From: Cordylochernes scorpioides
Taxonomy: Eukaryota > Arthropoda > Arachnida > Pseudoscorpiones > Chernetidae
Assembly (NCBI GenBank): GCA_030710605.1
Contig: CP092881.1
Span: 70,299,118-70,363,117, forward strand
Reading direction: 5' to 3'
Length of the DNA stretch: 64,000 nucleotides
Shown here: in pieces, positions 41,036 through 52,842 of the stretch
Numbering within the stretch: position 1 is the stretch's first letter
Layout of the letters: each line of letters starts with the position of its first letter
The notes under the pieces: model-generated
What the model saw: the letters and a program-made list of their open reading frames with translations, nothing else
The model's database searches: none
Told to the model about the DNA's origin: nothing
Position numbers and translations under genes: made by a program

Positions 41036-41349
41036 ATTATGTTATATAGAAGAATACGTATCTCCTATACAGATGGGACCTTGAATAGGCGTTAGTTATA
41101 TATAAATATAACTTAAGATTACATTAATTAAAGGGGCTAAGTGAGGAGCCAATCGAGTTCAGTCCAACAGAGAAACAGATAAAAGAAGATACAAAAAACT
41201 AACCTCGCTGAGTTCTTTCCACTCTGGCTAATGACCCACATCTGAGAAGTTCGGTTTACAGAAAGTTAAAACAATCCTGTGATTTTTAAAGTCAGTAAAT
41301 TTATCTAAATTTTTATTTTGACGATAACCTTTTAAACTTATAAAATTAT

Positions 41350-41610
41350 CTTAAAATCAAAGATACTTCAGCCAGTAAATCTTTTTATTATCTCGATGTT
41401 TCTACAAAAATATTTTGTCTTCGTAAGGAATAAATAAAAATTAAAGAAGTTGGCAAGACGTTAAAATTATTCTAACTTTAGAAAAATTATTAACGTCTTG
41501 CCAAATGTTTTAATTCTTTTTTCTTTTTGATCCTCACGAGGACAAATGATGTTTGTCGAAACGTCGAGATAATAAAAAGATTTACTGGCTGAAGTATCTT
41601 TAATTATAAG
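41350..41610. mobile_element. Family B foldback, decayed hammerheads
   Basis: Left arm TCAAAGATACTTCAGCCAGT; right arm CGAAACGTCGAGATAATAAA, AAGATTTACTGGCTGAAGTA. Left core reads TTACGAA, right core CTCACGA, so both are mutated. Centre contains an inverted TTGGCAAGACGTTAA/TTAACGTCTTGCCAA. Confidence 0.8.
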
Positions 41611-42289
41611 AATTATAATTAAACGATTATTAAAAAAAATGCTAAAAGTCTGTCAGTTGGCATGTTAATGAGAGGGTCTAGCTCACCAATGGTGAACGTT
41701 CTCAACGGATTATCCTGTTCAATCTTCCAGACTTCTAAACATGTTTCAGAAATTATTCCACTTGTATGGCGAGTATTTGAGAAGCTACATTCTAACGATA
41801 AGACCATCATCTATTAGATGCAAGTATAGAATATCCATGTGTATCCATTTATAGCTTTGGTCAGCTTACTTAAACCTAGAAAGCGTCAAGCAAGGCAATC
41901 AGAATGAGATAGTTAAAGTGTACTAAGGTTAGTTAACGACACTAATCCAGGCCTCTGTTTTAACTTCTTTAATATTTTTTTTTCTTATTTGCAGAGACAA
42001 ATTCCTGTGTGTATTTGTGGAAATTTAAGTGAAAATTAATATGTAAAAATAGCGTGAATGTTATACTCACCCTCTGAAATAAACTTCTGTTTTAGAAGGG
42101 AGGAGGTGTTTGAAATATAACATCAATCATGTAATTTAAGCTTGAAGTTTAGAATGTTGAAGCACATCGATAAATTACCATTTCTGCTGTAATATTATTA
42201 TAAGGGCCTCTCTCATCATTTCTGAACAATCACAGGAGGTATTTTACTATCGTATTTGAATGTTAACACCCTAAGATATTCATTTTAGA
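41611..42289. other. Nothing recognised
   Basis: A T2-like GGGTCTAGCTCACCAATGGT at about 41675 is too decayed to call. Otherwise unremarkable. Confidence 0.45.
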
Positions 42290-42800
42290 ACATATCTTGT
42301 TCAAAAATTCGAAACTATTATAGACGCGTATGATTCTTTAATATTATATACAGTTAAACCTGTCTATAGCGTCCCCTCTTGGAACTCACCAAATTAGGGT
42401 GCTATAGAGAGAGGGTGCTAAAGACAGGTCACTTTCAATCTAAAATGTTTACATTTTAATGTTTAAAATCGGGCGCTATAGAGAGGAAGGCGCTATTTAG
42501 AGGAGGCGCTATAGACAGGTTTAACTGTATATATAAACACATTATACTGCCCTTACTGTAATGGAAACATTAATGGGAGGGCCTGGCTTATCAGTGGTGA
42601 ATCCTCCCAGGGGTTTCGCCAGTTTAATCTACCATTTGGGTTTACCATTGATGAGCCAGGCCCTCCCATTATTTTTTCCATTGCAGTAAGGGCAGTAGAA
42701 ATTGTTTAATTATTTAAAAGAATCTTACGCGTTTACAATAGTTTCAAATTTTCATAACAGATGGCACGCTGATTCATCATAATTTCTTGTTTGGTTTGTT
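42290..42800. mobile_element. T2-family foldback with nested MITE
   Basis: Outer inverted ends ATTCGAAACTATTATAGACG (42308) and CAATAGTTTCAAATTTTCAT (42737). Left inner arm has the minus-strand motif CTGATAA (42588-42594), 19 nt, GAAA (42614-42617), with CTGGC/GCCAG brackets; the right arm has TTGATGAGCCAGGCCC. The pogo-like MITE copy 2 sits in the left arm. Confidence 0.8.
42351..42527. mobile_element. 177-bp MITE, pogo/Tigger-like, copy 2
   Basis: CAGTTAAACCTGTCTATAGC ... GCTATAGACAGGTTTAACTG, TA on both sides (42349-42350, 42528-42529). Same length as copy 1; better preserved ends. Inserted into the T2 foldback, so younger than it. Confidence 0.9.
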
Positions 42801-42864
42801 TAAAAAAATATGACGTAGCGATTATAAACTGTAAGAGTGCCGGCGTATAGGTTAAATCGACATT

Positions 42865-43061
42865 CATGGACAAAACTTAAGGAAGTTTTACCTTTTAGCA
42901 TGTATATCGAGATTCAGATAATAACTGAAATATATTACAGTGACCTTTATTGAAGACACACGAGATAACCAAATGAAAACAAAATGTACCTGTCTCTTAG
43001 AAATAAAAAAAGACTACAGGTAATATTAAAGACTTTACACTTCCTTAAGTTTTGTCCATTA
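42865..43061. mobile_element. Short inverted-repeat element, Tc1/mariner-like
   Basis: Ends ATGGACAAAACTTAAGGAAG and CTTCCTTAAGTTTTGTCCAT are inverted repeats enclosing ~150 bp without coding sequence. Target duplication not clear. Confidence 0.65.
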
Positions 43062-43429
43062 GAGCATTGTTTATATCTGCAACAGATTCCAATCTATTAT
43101 TTTATCTATTTATTTACCAATAATATAGTGTAACATATTTATTTGTCAAATATACAATCAACAGCACTAGGTATTGTTATTTGAAGGCCGTTGACTTTTT
43201 TTTTAGAATTTTCTCAATTAGAGGTTATTTTGACAGGATTGTTGATTCTTCACTCCGATTCACGGCTAATTCGAAATTATTCCGTTTGCTTCTAGGCCAA
43301 CTCCATGGAGGATTTTAATGATTTGGTTTAAATTAGCAACATGAAAAACGCAACAATTCCAGGTTATAGTTACATTGTCGTAAAGCACCATTGTCAGTGA
43401 AACGCTATATTTTGGGTGCAAGAAATATA
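43062..43429. other. Nothing recognised
   Basis: AT-rich, one T run at 43197. No feature supported. Confidence 0.45.
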
Positions 43430-43560
43430 CACACACAAATTCAGACTGTATTAAGACCATCGGTCTTATACAGATTCACCACAGGAAGAAAGGAAGCATA
43501 GATGGAGCTCATATACTCCAGGCAACACAGCACCTATTAACAGCCTACAAGTCCGACGCA
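43430..43560 (-). mobile_element. LINE/SINE 3' end with hairpin and TG tail
   Basis: Reverse strand of the 38490-38590 sequence: AAGACCATCGGTCTT stem-loop region, TGTATAAG reversed, and GAAAGGAAGCATAGATGGAG, CTCATATACTCCAGGCAACA. Confidence 0.65.
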
Positions 43561-44805
43561 TGTCCACGTTACTTCGTGCATACCTCAAGGTTATCGTATC
43601 ACTAAAAAAGCTTGTATGGAATCAGCCGCGTTCTAGTATTCTCTTTCCTCATCCAAATGGACCACGACATTCGGCAATTCTATTAATCTCCTCCTAACGG
43701 TGACTGCGGTCTTGTAGAATTTATATAAACCAAATAGAAGACCTTGATCAAACATTATTTCATTCATCCAGTTATATATTTGTTGATTATCGGATTAAGA
43801 CAAGGATAAGTCACCCAAGAGTTTCCCCTCTCTGTTTCTACAAGCAAAAGCAACCAAATATTATATACATGATTTCATCTTGTATTCTTCTATTACATAG
43901 AATGCTAGAAATATACAACTTAGCGAGGTGAAGTGTAGGAACAATAGTGGCAGAGAGAAAACAAAGTTTTGAGTTAGAGAAGTAATGATTATCTCCAAAG
44001 CAACACAGATGGTTAGCTGACCTAATACCGAGAAATATCCAACACACCCTACTGACAAGGAATAGATTGAACAGAACATTCCAATTCTATTTTAAAACCG
44101 ACTCGATATTTTTCCCTAAGATTTTCTTTTTAAAAACTTATCTCAAACAAAATTTTTCTTTACCATTTGTGAGAGTAATAGTCGATATAACTTCTCCCTT
44201 ATTTCAATCCCAGTGTATTACACTAATGAACCATTTATATTCAGGATGCCATTACAAATTATATAGCGATGCATTAATAATGATTACTTTAAACCAAATG
44301 TATCGTGGATCCTTCTTAATAAAACCTCTCTCTTATATACAAAATATTTCCTATTTTTCAAAGGTAGAGGATAAAAACAATAGAAAATATTTTTTATGAT
44401 CGCAAGGGTAAAAAAATAATCATATGTTATTTATATAAAAAGAAGAGAAAGAAAGGGAAAACAACGAAATGATTTAATATAAAACATTTTTGGCAAATAT
44501 GGTGACTTTACCTTTTTTTCCTGGGAGGAAAAACTCTAATTTATTTTTGGTATCCGTTCTCTATTTTTTGAGTACAACTGGTTTTGGCATTATTCCCATT
44601 GTAGGATCAATATTGTGTTGTTTCCCTTTTACTGCGGCCATTCAGATTGGCTTCCTGCTACACCCATATTTATATACTTGCTGGAGTACTTTAATGGAAG
44701 ACTCACACAACAATGTTGAAGGTTAGACTTATTTTTGAAGCAAATATATATAACTTGATGTAGGTACTATGGAACAGTTGAAATATTTGATATATATTCT
44801 CCTTC
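43561..44805. other. Nothing recognised
   Basis: Short open frames at 44067-44399 and 44490-44726 lack motifs, and I see no splice context that would make them genes. Confidence 0.45.
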
Positions 44806-45125
44806 CTCCTTTAATGTCTTCCTCTACTGAGGGTGGGACACATGGTCTCCCCATATCTCCCTCCTTCAGTGCCTTCCTCTAATGAAGGTGAGCCACATGG
44901 TCTCTCCATATCTCCCTCCTTCAATGTCTCCCTCTACTGAGGGTGGACCCCATGGTCTCTCCATATCTCCTTCTTCAGTGCATTCCTCTAGTGAGGGTGG
45001 GCCACATTGTCTCTCCATATCTCCTTCTTCAGTGCCTTCCTCTACTGAGAGTGGGACACATGGCCTCTCAATATCTCCTTCTTCAGTTCCTTCCTCTACT
45101 GAGGGTGGACCACATGGTCTCTCCA
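44806..45125 (-). repeat. 54/55-bp tandem repeat grown from a LINE coding tail
   Basis: Six units, with CTACTGAGGGTGG-type starts at 44824, 44879, 44934, 44988, 45042 and 45096. On the minus strand the 18-residue unit reads GPPSVEEGTEEGDIERP with variants, continuous with the LINE remnant at 45126-45290. The homologous locus at 5985-6030 has only one unit. Confidence 0.85.
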
Positions 45126-45290
45126 TACTTCATCCGCTATCCTCTTCATCTCTTCGTAGGTGTGTCATCCAGTCCATTGTTTTAGAACGTCTGTGTATCC
45201 CTGTCGCCTCCCCCTCGACCTTTTCCCCTGGAGCTGTCCTTCTAACACTGTCAACAATGTCTCTATCGCTGATCCGCGCATCAAAATATC
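45126..45290 (-). pseudogene. LINE ORF2 C-terminal remnant, copy 2
   Basis: Minus-strand counterpart of 5824-5985: GCGGATCAGCGATAGAGACA, GTTGACAGTGTTAGAAGGAC, TACACAGACG and ACTGGATGACACACC. Frame broken. Confidence 0.55.
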
Positions 45291-46429
45291 AATATATATT
45301 CAAGTAGATCTTACTGTTAACAACATAAGAACGGAAGAGAACACAGGTCTTGGCTACGATGATCTTGTCTGCTTATGAACCGTTTCCTTTGAAATTTGGA
45401 TGGTGTAGTGGAGGAATTTCTTTAAATATCAACCCTATACTTATTGGTCGACGTGGTTACAGTTCGTAGAGCCAGGAAGGCAAATATAAGAAGTACTCCA
45501 GTGTGTAGAGACATTAAGCGTTTAGCCATTCCTATGTCTTCTCTGCCTTATGGGCTAAGATTGAATATTTTTGGAAGACTGGTTCATACCTACAGTCAAC
45601 TTGTCCATTAAAGACTTCAGAACGCTCTAAAGGCAATCATGTATATTTTGGCGTCCATCCTGTTGCCGGACTCGAAGAAGTGGGGTGAAATGAAATCCAC
45701 CTAACTGCTGATGATGCTAAAGACCATCCGGGGGGTGGTAACAGACCATCAGGACTGTAATTTATAATGAATCTGTAAAGATCATTTATAGGTTGACCAT
45801 TTGGTCCTGGTCAAATTTTCCTTTCATCAGGGAAAACTTCAGCATGCCACACATTCCATTCTTCAGGGGTGTACGAGGAAAGTAGCCTTCCATCTGCTGT
45901 TATTATTCATATCATCAGTTCCCAGCTAGCCATTCTGAAGGACATAGGAATTGTAAGTCCAAGTTACTGAGTTTTAGCTAACGTCAAATTTCTTAGTGAT
46001 GGTCTTCATACTCTTTACAGTTATTCGATCAATTTTTCTCCTCTCTTCATTTTTTTTTTTGACAAATCACTCGTTTCATAACTCTGTTAAATAATTAAAA
46101 TGTGTTTTTCTTGAAGGAATCCTCCCCCCGCCCTCCTTAACTTCTGTACCGTCAGCCTCATTAAACTCTATAATACGATAAACTTGGGAAGTCCTAATGG
46201 TGTTGGAAGGTGTAGCTACGTCTACAGGCGTTCGACCTTTGAGATTGGGTAGCCCACTATTCATCGGTTTTCCTTTTAGGTCTCCGAATCGCAAAACAAC
46301 TATGACGGCTTCTCGATTATAGTATTAAGGATTCGTAGTTATCTATACACATTAGACCTTTTAGATATAAGTATTGGATAGAGAGAAGCAATTATAACAC
46401 TAATTATAACAACAAATGAAGACATTAAA
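45291..46429. other. Nothing recognised
   Basis: No supported gene. A 72-codon minus frame at 46076-46294 (GKPMNSGLPNLKGRTPVDVA) looks less random than its neighbours but matches nothing I recognise. Confidence 0.4.
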
Positions 46430-46545
46430 ACGCAAATGTTTATTTTTACAAATAAATAAAACTTCTACTGTACATACTGCGATGACAAAAATATTGGGAG
46501 GGCTTGACTCATCAGTTGTGAATCCTCTCTAACGCTCTGCGTACA
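46430..46545 (+). repeat. T2-family fragment, decayed
   Basis: ACTTCTACTGTACATACTGC, ATATTGGGAGGGCTTGACTC, ATCAGTTGTGAATCCTCTC. GAAA lost. Confidence 0.55.
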
Positions 46546-46924
46546 ATCTTGGGCTTCCTTCAGTTATCTTGATATAGTTTGTGTTCCTTTTATAACTTCA
46601 GTTCCCTGTTTATAGATACGAGGATATAAAGGCTGATATAACATCCTTGCATTAAATCACTAGAGTCTGCCTTTGTGAGAAAGTCATTACATTGCCTCAG
46701 TTCTTCCTTCCAATGATTTGGTGTGCGATATATCGTTTACTCTGAATGTTCGAACGTTGACACCAGCTCGTCATTACTTTGAAAGAACACATATACTGAA
46801 ATACCTAACGTTACTTTATTATCAATGCCTTATTACATTACTTTAATGTGTCCTCATATTAACGCACTACGTCCCAACGTTGACATTGGCACATAGTCTA
46901 CAGTCCTAAACATCATGGGACACG

Positions 46925-49240
46925 TCATGACGTGAACCCGACAGCTCATATGGAGGACTTAGCAAGGATTCTACTAACAGAACGACAACTCTTGAGGTCG
47001 ACTTAGCAGGGGTAATATTGACAGTAAACAGCTTTTGTGTTTGACTTAGCAGAGATCTTAGTGACAGAACGACAGCTCTTGTGGTCAACTTGACAGGAAT
47101 CCTACTGACAGAACGACAACTTTTATGGTCGACTTAGCAGGGATACTATTGACAGTAAACAGCTTTTGTGCTCGACTTAACAGGGATCTAACTAACAGAA
47201 CGACAACTCTTGAGGTCGACTTAGCAGGGATACTATTGACAGTCAACAGCTTTTGTGGTCGACTTAACAGGGATCTAACTGACAGAACGACAACTCTTAA
47301 GGTCGACTTAGCAGGGATACTATTGACAGTAAACAGCTTTTGTGGTCGACTTAACAGGGATCTAACTAACAGAACGACAACTCTTGAGGTCGACTTAGCA
47401 GGGATACTATTGACAGTAAACAGCTTTTGTGGTCGACTTAACAGGGATCTAACTGACAGAACGACAACTCTTGAGGTCGACTTAGCAGGGATACTATTGA
47501 CAGTAAACAAATTTTGTGGTCGACTTAACAGGGATCTAACTAACAGAACGACAACTCTTGAGGTCGACTTAGCAGGGATACTATTGACAGTAAACAGCTT
47601 TTGAGGTCGACTTAGCAGGGATATTATTGACAGTAAACAGCTTTTGAGGTCGACTTAACAGGGATCTAACTGACAAAACGACAAGTCTTGAGGTCGACTT
47701 AGCAGGGATACTATTGACAGTAAACAGCTTTTGTGGTCGACTTAACAGGGATCTAACTGACAGAACGACAACTCTTATGGTCGACTTAGCAGGGATACTA
47801 TTGACAGTAAACAGCTTTTGTGGTCGACTTAACAGAGATCTAACTGACAGAACGACAACTCTTGAGGTCGACTTAGCAGGGATACTATTGACAGTAAACA
47901 GCTTTTGTGGTCGACTTAACAGGGATCTAACTGACAGAACGACAACTCTTATGGTCGACTTAGCAGGGATACTATTGACAGTAAACAGCTTTTGTGCTCG
48001 ACTTAACAGGGATCTAACTGACAGAACGACAACTCTTGAGGTCGACTTAGCAGGGATACTATTGACAGTAAACAGCTTTTGTGGTCGACTTAACAGAGAT
48101 ATAACTGACAGAACGACAACTCTTGAGGTCGACTTAGCAGGGATACTATTGACAGTAAACAGCTTTTGTGGTCGACTTAACAGGGATCTAACTAACAGAA
48201 CGAAAACTCTTGAGGTCGACTTAGCAGGGATACTATTGACAGTAAACAGCTTTTGTGGTCGACTTAACAGGGATCTAACTGACAGAACGACAACTCTTGA
48301 GGTCGACTTAGCAGGGATACTATTGACAGTAAACAGCTTTTGTGGTCGACTTAACAGGGATCTAACTGACAGAACGACAACTCTTATGGTCGACTTAGCA
48401 GGGATACTATTGACAGTAAACAGCTTTTGTGGTCGACTTAACAGGGATCTAACTAACAGAACGACAACTCTTGAGGTCGACTTAGCAGGGATACTATTGA
48501 CAGTAAACAGCTTTTGTGGTCGACTTAACAGGGATCTAACTGACAGAACGACAACTCTTATGGTCGACTTAGCAGGGATACTATTGACAGTAAACAGCTT
48601 TTGTGGTCGACTTAACAGGGATCTAACAGAACGACAACTCTTGTGGTCGACACTACCGGAATCGTACTGACAGAACGACAGTTCCTGAGATTGACCTAAC
48701 AGGGATTCTACTAACTGAACGACAGCTTTTGTAGTTGATTTAGCAGCGATCTTACTGACACCACGACAGGTCCTGTGGTCTCCTTAACATGAATTCTACT
48801 GCCAGCACATCAGAACTTGTGGTCGACTTTGCAAGGATCTAATGGACAGAACGACAGCTCCTATGGTCGAATTAGCAGCGATCCTACTGACACCAGGTTA
48901 GCTCCTGTTGTCGACTTATAAGCGATCTTACTGACAGAACTACAGCTCCTGAGGTCGACTCAACAGGAATTCTACTGCCAGCACATCAGAACTTGTGGTC
49001 GACTTAGCAAGGATCTTACGGACAGAACGACAGCTCCTATCGTCGAATTAGCAGCGATCTTACTGACACCAGGTTAGCTCCTGTTGTCGACTTATCAGCG
49101 ATCTTACTGACAGAACTACAGCTCCTGAGGTCGATTTAACAGGAATTCTACTAACTAAAGGACAGCTACTGAGGCCAACTTAGCAGGGATCTTACTGACA
49201 GAACTACAGATCCTGTGGTCGATTTAACAAGGACTGCACG
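46925..49240. repeat. 87-bp minisatellite with dimeric units and degenerate flanks
   Basis: Core about 47115-48655, 17-18 units of 87 bp. Each is two diverged halves: GGTCGACTTAGCAGGGATAC (43 bp) and GGTCGACTTAACAGGGATCT (44 bp). At 47605-47690 an extra 43-bp half shifts the frame. Flanks (46925-47115 and 48655-49240) are monomeric ~44-bp units with more divergence. Because 87 is a multiple of three the array reads open on both strands; no sign that it is translated. Confidence 0.93.
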
Positions 49241-49998
49241 ACACTCCTAGAAGTGAAGCTAATTGTTTGAATCAACTAGTTAAAATTCCGAGTGGGGTGT
49301 CCGCCTCATTAGAGAATCCAACAGTTGTGTTTGACCTGGTGTGTGGAACTTTTGTTAATTCTTCTAATTGAACGTATCGACTTGGGTCTATTGATCAACT
49401 GGTGTTTCACAAGTAATGGGTTATACGATATATATTTGTCATTCTCTTGCTGTGACTACGTCAGGGCTGAATATATGTGATTTTGGAATAAGTTAAATTA
49501 TATTCAGTATGCACTAGATTGCCGGCCTAAGTCCTAGCATACTTGCGTAATTTATTATATGTCTGCAATAATAGAGTTGAGTTATATGTGGGGGGAGATC
49601 AATACTTTTTTTTATTATCCCATGGGTAAGATTACACCAGGTCATGAATGTTGAAAGCAATATTTTATCTGCACGATGCAGCATGATCTTAAGGCAATTC
49701 AACCTCATGGTGGGTTAGGACTGGTGTTGGCTATAAAAAGCTGGAGGTACTCACTATAGCAGTTCTGACGGAGACCGCTCTTGACATGGAGGCTGACATC
49801 AATACTAAATTTTCAAACTTAACTCCTTCTATGTTTTTATTCTATTAATGATAACAATTGGAGCAAAGTGTGTGTGTTTGTTAACACAAAATTAGCTATA
49901 TTATTTTTTGTATTGTCATATGTTTGTGGAGAAATCCCTATTGTGTTCAATATAATTATATTATGATTTTTTCTAGCTTAGAAAAAAATTGTTTATTA
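49241..49998. other. Nothing recognised
   Basis: Intergenic sequence after the minisatellite. Confidence 0.45.
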
Positions 49999-50335
49999 CG
50001 AGTTATGTTGGTGGTGGTCTTGTCCATGGAACAGATCAGATCTGTCCATGTACCCTGATCACAATACCGGCCAACTGAGGTGGTGGTGGTATCTTGTCCA
50101 TGGAGCAGATCAGATCTGTCCATGCACCCTGATCACAATACCGGCCAACTGAGGTACCTTGTCCGTATAGATGTCTTCTTCTGGATTGATGTCTGTCATA
50201 TAGAGGGCTACAAGGATGGCCGGGTATATATGGTCCGGAGTGAATTGGATGTTGTAAAAGTTATTGCAGTTCCTGTAGAATCTAGTCATGTCTGGGTTTA
50301 CCTTAATTTCTTTAAAATGTCCTGTTATCATTCTT
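49999..50335 (+). repeat. 71-bp-repeat element, copy 2
   Basis: Two tandem units (CATGGAACAGATCAGATC, CATGGAGCAGATCAGATC) and the same downstream part as 3761-3945 (GATGTCTTCTTCTGGATTGA, GGATGGCCGGGTATATATGG). Confidence 0.85.
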
Positions 50336-50454
50336 GATACTGTTGCCGTTAATTCTCAACAATAGCAAGAATCAAAAAAGGACATTTTCCTACGAGTTAT
50401 AATATAATCAATTATGAATTTTAACTCTTATTCTATTGGCGATATTTATTTTAT

Positions 50455-50780
50455 AGTGTTTTCTCCTATAGAAGGGCTTTAATGCCCGAAAGCTATAGAT
50501 TTGTGAATTATAAATTTCAAAAGAATCCTTTCCTCTTGAAACCTGATATTTCCCCATATGATTATATTCATACATATTTAAAATACGACAGCGCTATAAG
50601 TCGTGTATTAAAAATATAATTAGAAAAACTCCGCGAATATAAAAACCTACTTTCAAAAAAGCCATATTATAAGCCATAATTTTAATAGAAAAATTGTATT
50701 TATCATCAATTTATTAATGTGATACTCCTGTTGAAGGACTGACAAATCTGAAAGCTTGAAAATAACAAGTTGAACAAGAA
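50455..50780 (+). repeat. PLE-type 3' termini fragments
   Basis: TCCTATAGAAGGGC, TTTAATGCCCGAAAGCTATAG (50470-50497) and CTCCTGTTGAAGGACTGACA, AATCTGAAAGCTTG (50726-50758) are two versions of the PLE terminal motif in the same direction. Confidence 0.6.
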
Positions 50781-50789
50781 ACTTAGCCC

Positions 50790-51120
50790 TGAAAGCTTTA
50801 TTTATTTTATGAAAATGCCATTTTATATAAAAACTGGTTTGAAAATGTGGCTTTTTTTTTGGATTGTAATAAGATTATTTATTAATCCAATATTTGGATG
50901 GACCAATCGTCTATCTTTTACGAGGGTATTTGTTATGAAGCACACAGCAGGTCGCGTGCTTCAGGTGAGCCACGGACGTCTTACAACCTGCTGTGTGTTT
51001 CATAACAAAAGAACCTCGTAAAAGATGAACGATTGGTCCATCGAAATATTGGATTAATAAATAATCTTATTAAAATCCAAAATAAGCCATATTTAAAAAT
51101 ATATATATAGTATGGATTGC
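50790..51120. mobile_element. Foldback element, family H
   Basis: Arms from about 50845-50950 and 50985-51095 are inverted: TCCAATATTTGGATGGACCA, ATCGTCTATCTTTTACGAGG, TTATGAAGCACACAGCAGGT against ACCTGCTGTGTGTTTCATAA, CCTCGTAAAAGATGAACGAT, TGGTCCATCGAAATATTGGA. Flank TATGGATTGCTCTATATTCA as in family G. Confidence 0.85.
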
Positions 51121-51189
51121 TCTATATTCAGAATATAAACTAGTGTGTGTATGTTATATATAATCATTTAGAGAATGTGGTAAATAATT

Positions 51190-51380
51190 GCGCCCATGTC
51201 CACATTCTCCCCGTGTCCACACCAATTACATGTCCGAGTGACTTCTATACGCAGCCGTCGCAGTGTTTCAGCTTCCGCTCGGCTGGTGGCACGCTCGGCT
51301 GCTGCGTCAAATATCATCGTCTGCTACACGACGCCACATTATTAGAACTTCCCGACACACCCTCTCTCTATATATAGTTG
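51190..51380. other. GC-rich island
   Basis: CATGTCCACATTCTCCCCGT, GCAGCCGTCGCAGTGTTTCA, CGGCTGGTGGCACGCTCGGC, ending near CTCTCTATATATAG (TATA-like). Could be an LTR or promoter; no protein recognised. Confidence 0.3.
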
Positions 51381-51454
51381 TACTGGAAGTTCAATAGTAT
51401 ATTGTTTCTGGAGCTTTATTCTCTTATCATAAGTTAGATTGTGAAATAATTGCA

Positions 51455-51735
51455 AATAATTTAAACGATATATCAATCGAAATAATTGCATAAAGTTTCT
51501 TTATTGGATAAAAGCGGCAAGCTTTCAAGCGTTAGCTCATCATCAGGCCAATTGTTTCGTAAATTCCTACAATATATATATATGTGGTGTAGGAGGTATT
51601 TACATATGTAAACCTCTATCTACATATTGTAGGAATTTGCGAAACAATTGGCCTGATGATGAGCTAACGCTTGAGAGCTTGCCATTTTTATTGAATAAAG
51701 AAACTTTTGCAATTATTTCGATTGGTATATATCGT
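51455..51735. mobile_element. Family D foldback with hammerhead
   Basis: Arms 51465-51580 and 51620-51735 are inverted: CAATCGAAATAATTGCATAA, AGTTTCTTTATTGGATAAAA, GCGGCAAGCTTTCAAGCG against TTGAGAGCTTGCCATTTTTA, TTGAATAAAGAAACTTTTGC. Confidence 0.87.
51515..51551 (-). ncRNA. Hammerhead ribozyme candidate, family D
   Basis: Minus strand: TGGC (51547-51550) pairs with GCCG (51515-51518) as a 4-bp stem I; core CTGATGA (51540-51546), stem II GAGC/GCTT with loop TAAC and one extra T, GAAA (51523-51526), self-complementary AGCT and T51519 at the cleavage position. The inverted arm at 51653-51680 has GAGA in place of GAAA. Confidence 0.68.
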
Positions 51736-51827
51736 TTATTCTCTTATCAATTTGTCGTTAAAACAAATTCCGATTCAAAGTGTCTCTTTAAAACTTGGCA
51801 TTTATTAAAATCAATAAGCAATAAGAA

Positions 51828-52260
51828 GGTCAGTGGAAGGATGGTCTAAACCATTGGTATTCGACCGCTACGACCCGGGATCGAATCCTGCATTGGACAC
51901 TTTTTCTAATAAGGAAAAGGCTCCAATGGCTCCCCGATTATTAAAAAAGTCCAACCGCACCAGCAAGTGCAAGTAGCCAAATGGTGCTCTGGCCCATTTG
52001 TAAGTGCAAAAGTCGAACTGCTTTTCACATATGTAGACATGTGGTGTACTTACAGTAAAAGCAGTCGCCTATCTCTACCCACTATGATTATCATGGCCTG
52101 TACCACGAGTACTAAAGATAGATAAATAAAATAAAAAACAATCCAGGGCCAGGTTTCTTTAACTAATTTATTTTTTATTTTTCTATCTCTCTGGGCGACA
52201 TGCCTCTCAACAAGATAACTAGAAGCATGACTTCCAGCTAAATATACCCGCCGAATTGAA
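51828..52260 (+). mobile_element. tRNA-headed SINE copy 4 plus shared 3' sequence
   Basis: Head GGTCAGTGGAAGGATGG ... CGACCCGGGATCGAATCCTG, the family body, tail TAAAGATAGATAAATAAAAT. It is followed by CAATCCAGGGCCAGGTTTCT, CATGCCTCTCAACAAGATAA and CTAGAAGCATGACTTCCAGC, which also follow the copy at 62205, so either the element is longer or the two loci were duplicated. Confidence 0.8.
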
Positions 52261-52442
52261 AAATTAAGCGATTTATGGTTCCAGTTATTGGATGGAAGAT
52301 GGTAACTATTTGGTAGAATGAATCCCGGTTCACCCCAAGTATTTGTTATAATAAATCATTTAACTCTCTTAAATCAGTTACTTTGTCTATATATTTATGA
52401 ACTATGTCGATTAATACATGTAAATTTGTAAATATTTAATTA

Positions 52443-52722
52443 CACCAATACCTCGCTTTGCATCGGTTCGTTTAGCGTGTTTGTCGAAGTTGTGTCGCTG
52501 CTTAATTTTTACTGATTTTCACTGTGCTTCGTTAGATTTTCGAAGTTGCGTTGTTTTGGATTCGAGTCTTTAATTTTTTTTTTTTTTTTTTGAATTTTTT
52601 TTCCTAAAATATGGCAACACCTTTGTTTTTGATTGCGCCTTCACATATTTTCACTTTGCGTCGTTTCAATTTGCGTCGTGTTTTTTTGGAACGTATCCCC
52701 GACGCAAAGCGAGGTATGGGTG
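52443..52722. mobile_element. 280-bp MITE, Tigger/pogo-like
   Basis: Ends CACCAATACCTCGCTTTGCA and CGCAAAGCGAGGTATGGGTG, flanked by TA on both sides. Internally T-rich with repeated TTTGCGTCG/CTTCGTTAG motifs. No coding capacity. Confidence 0.85.
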
Positions 52723-52842
52723 TAGTAGTTTTAATTTGCTTGTTGTTTTGTTTCCTTTGTATCAGGCGCAAATATTTCAATATCACGCCTGGTTGATTAA
52801 AAAAGTAAAATTAAAGGTATTTGTTATAATAAAATTAACACA

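Noticed and set aside
44067-44726. Two plus-strand frames of 110 and 78 codons as host exons
   Set aside because: No motifs, biased AT-rich composition, no splice sites that support them.
47125-48670. Long plus-strand frames as a repeat protein gene
   Set aside because: They are the 87-bp minisatellite read in frame; an opposite-strand frame is equally open and there is no promoter or splice context.
46925-49240. CRISPR-like array
   Set aside because: Repeats are contiguous without unique spacers and the genome is eukaryotic.
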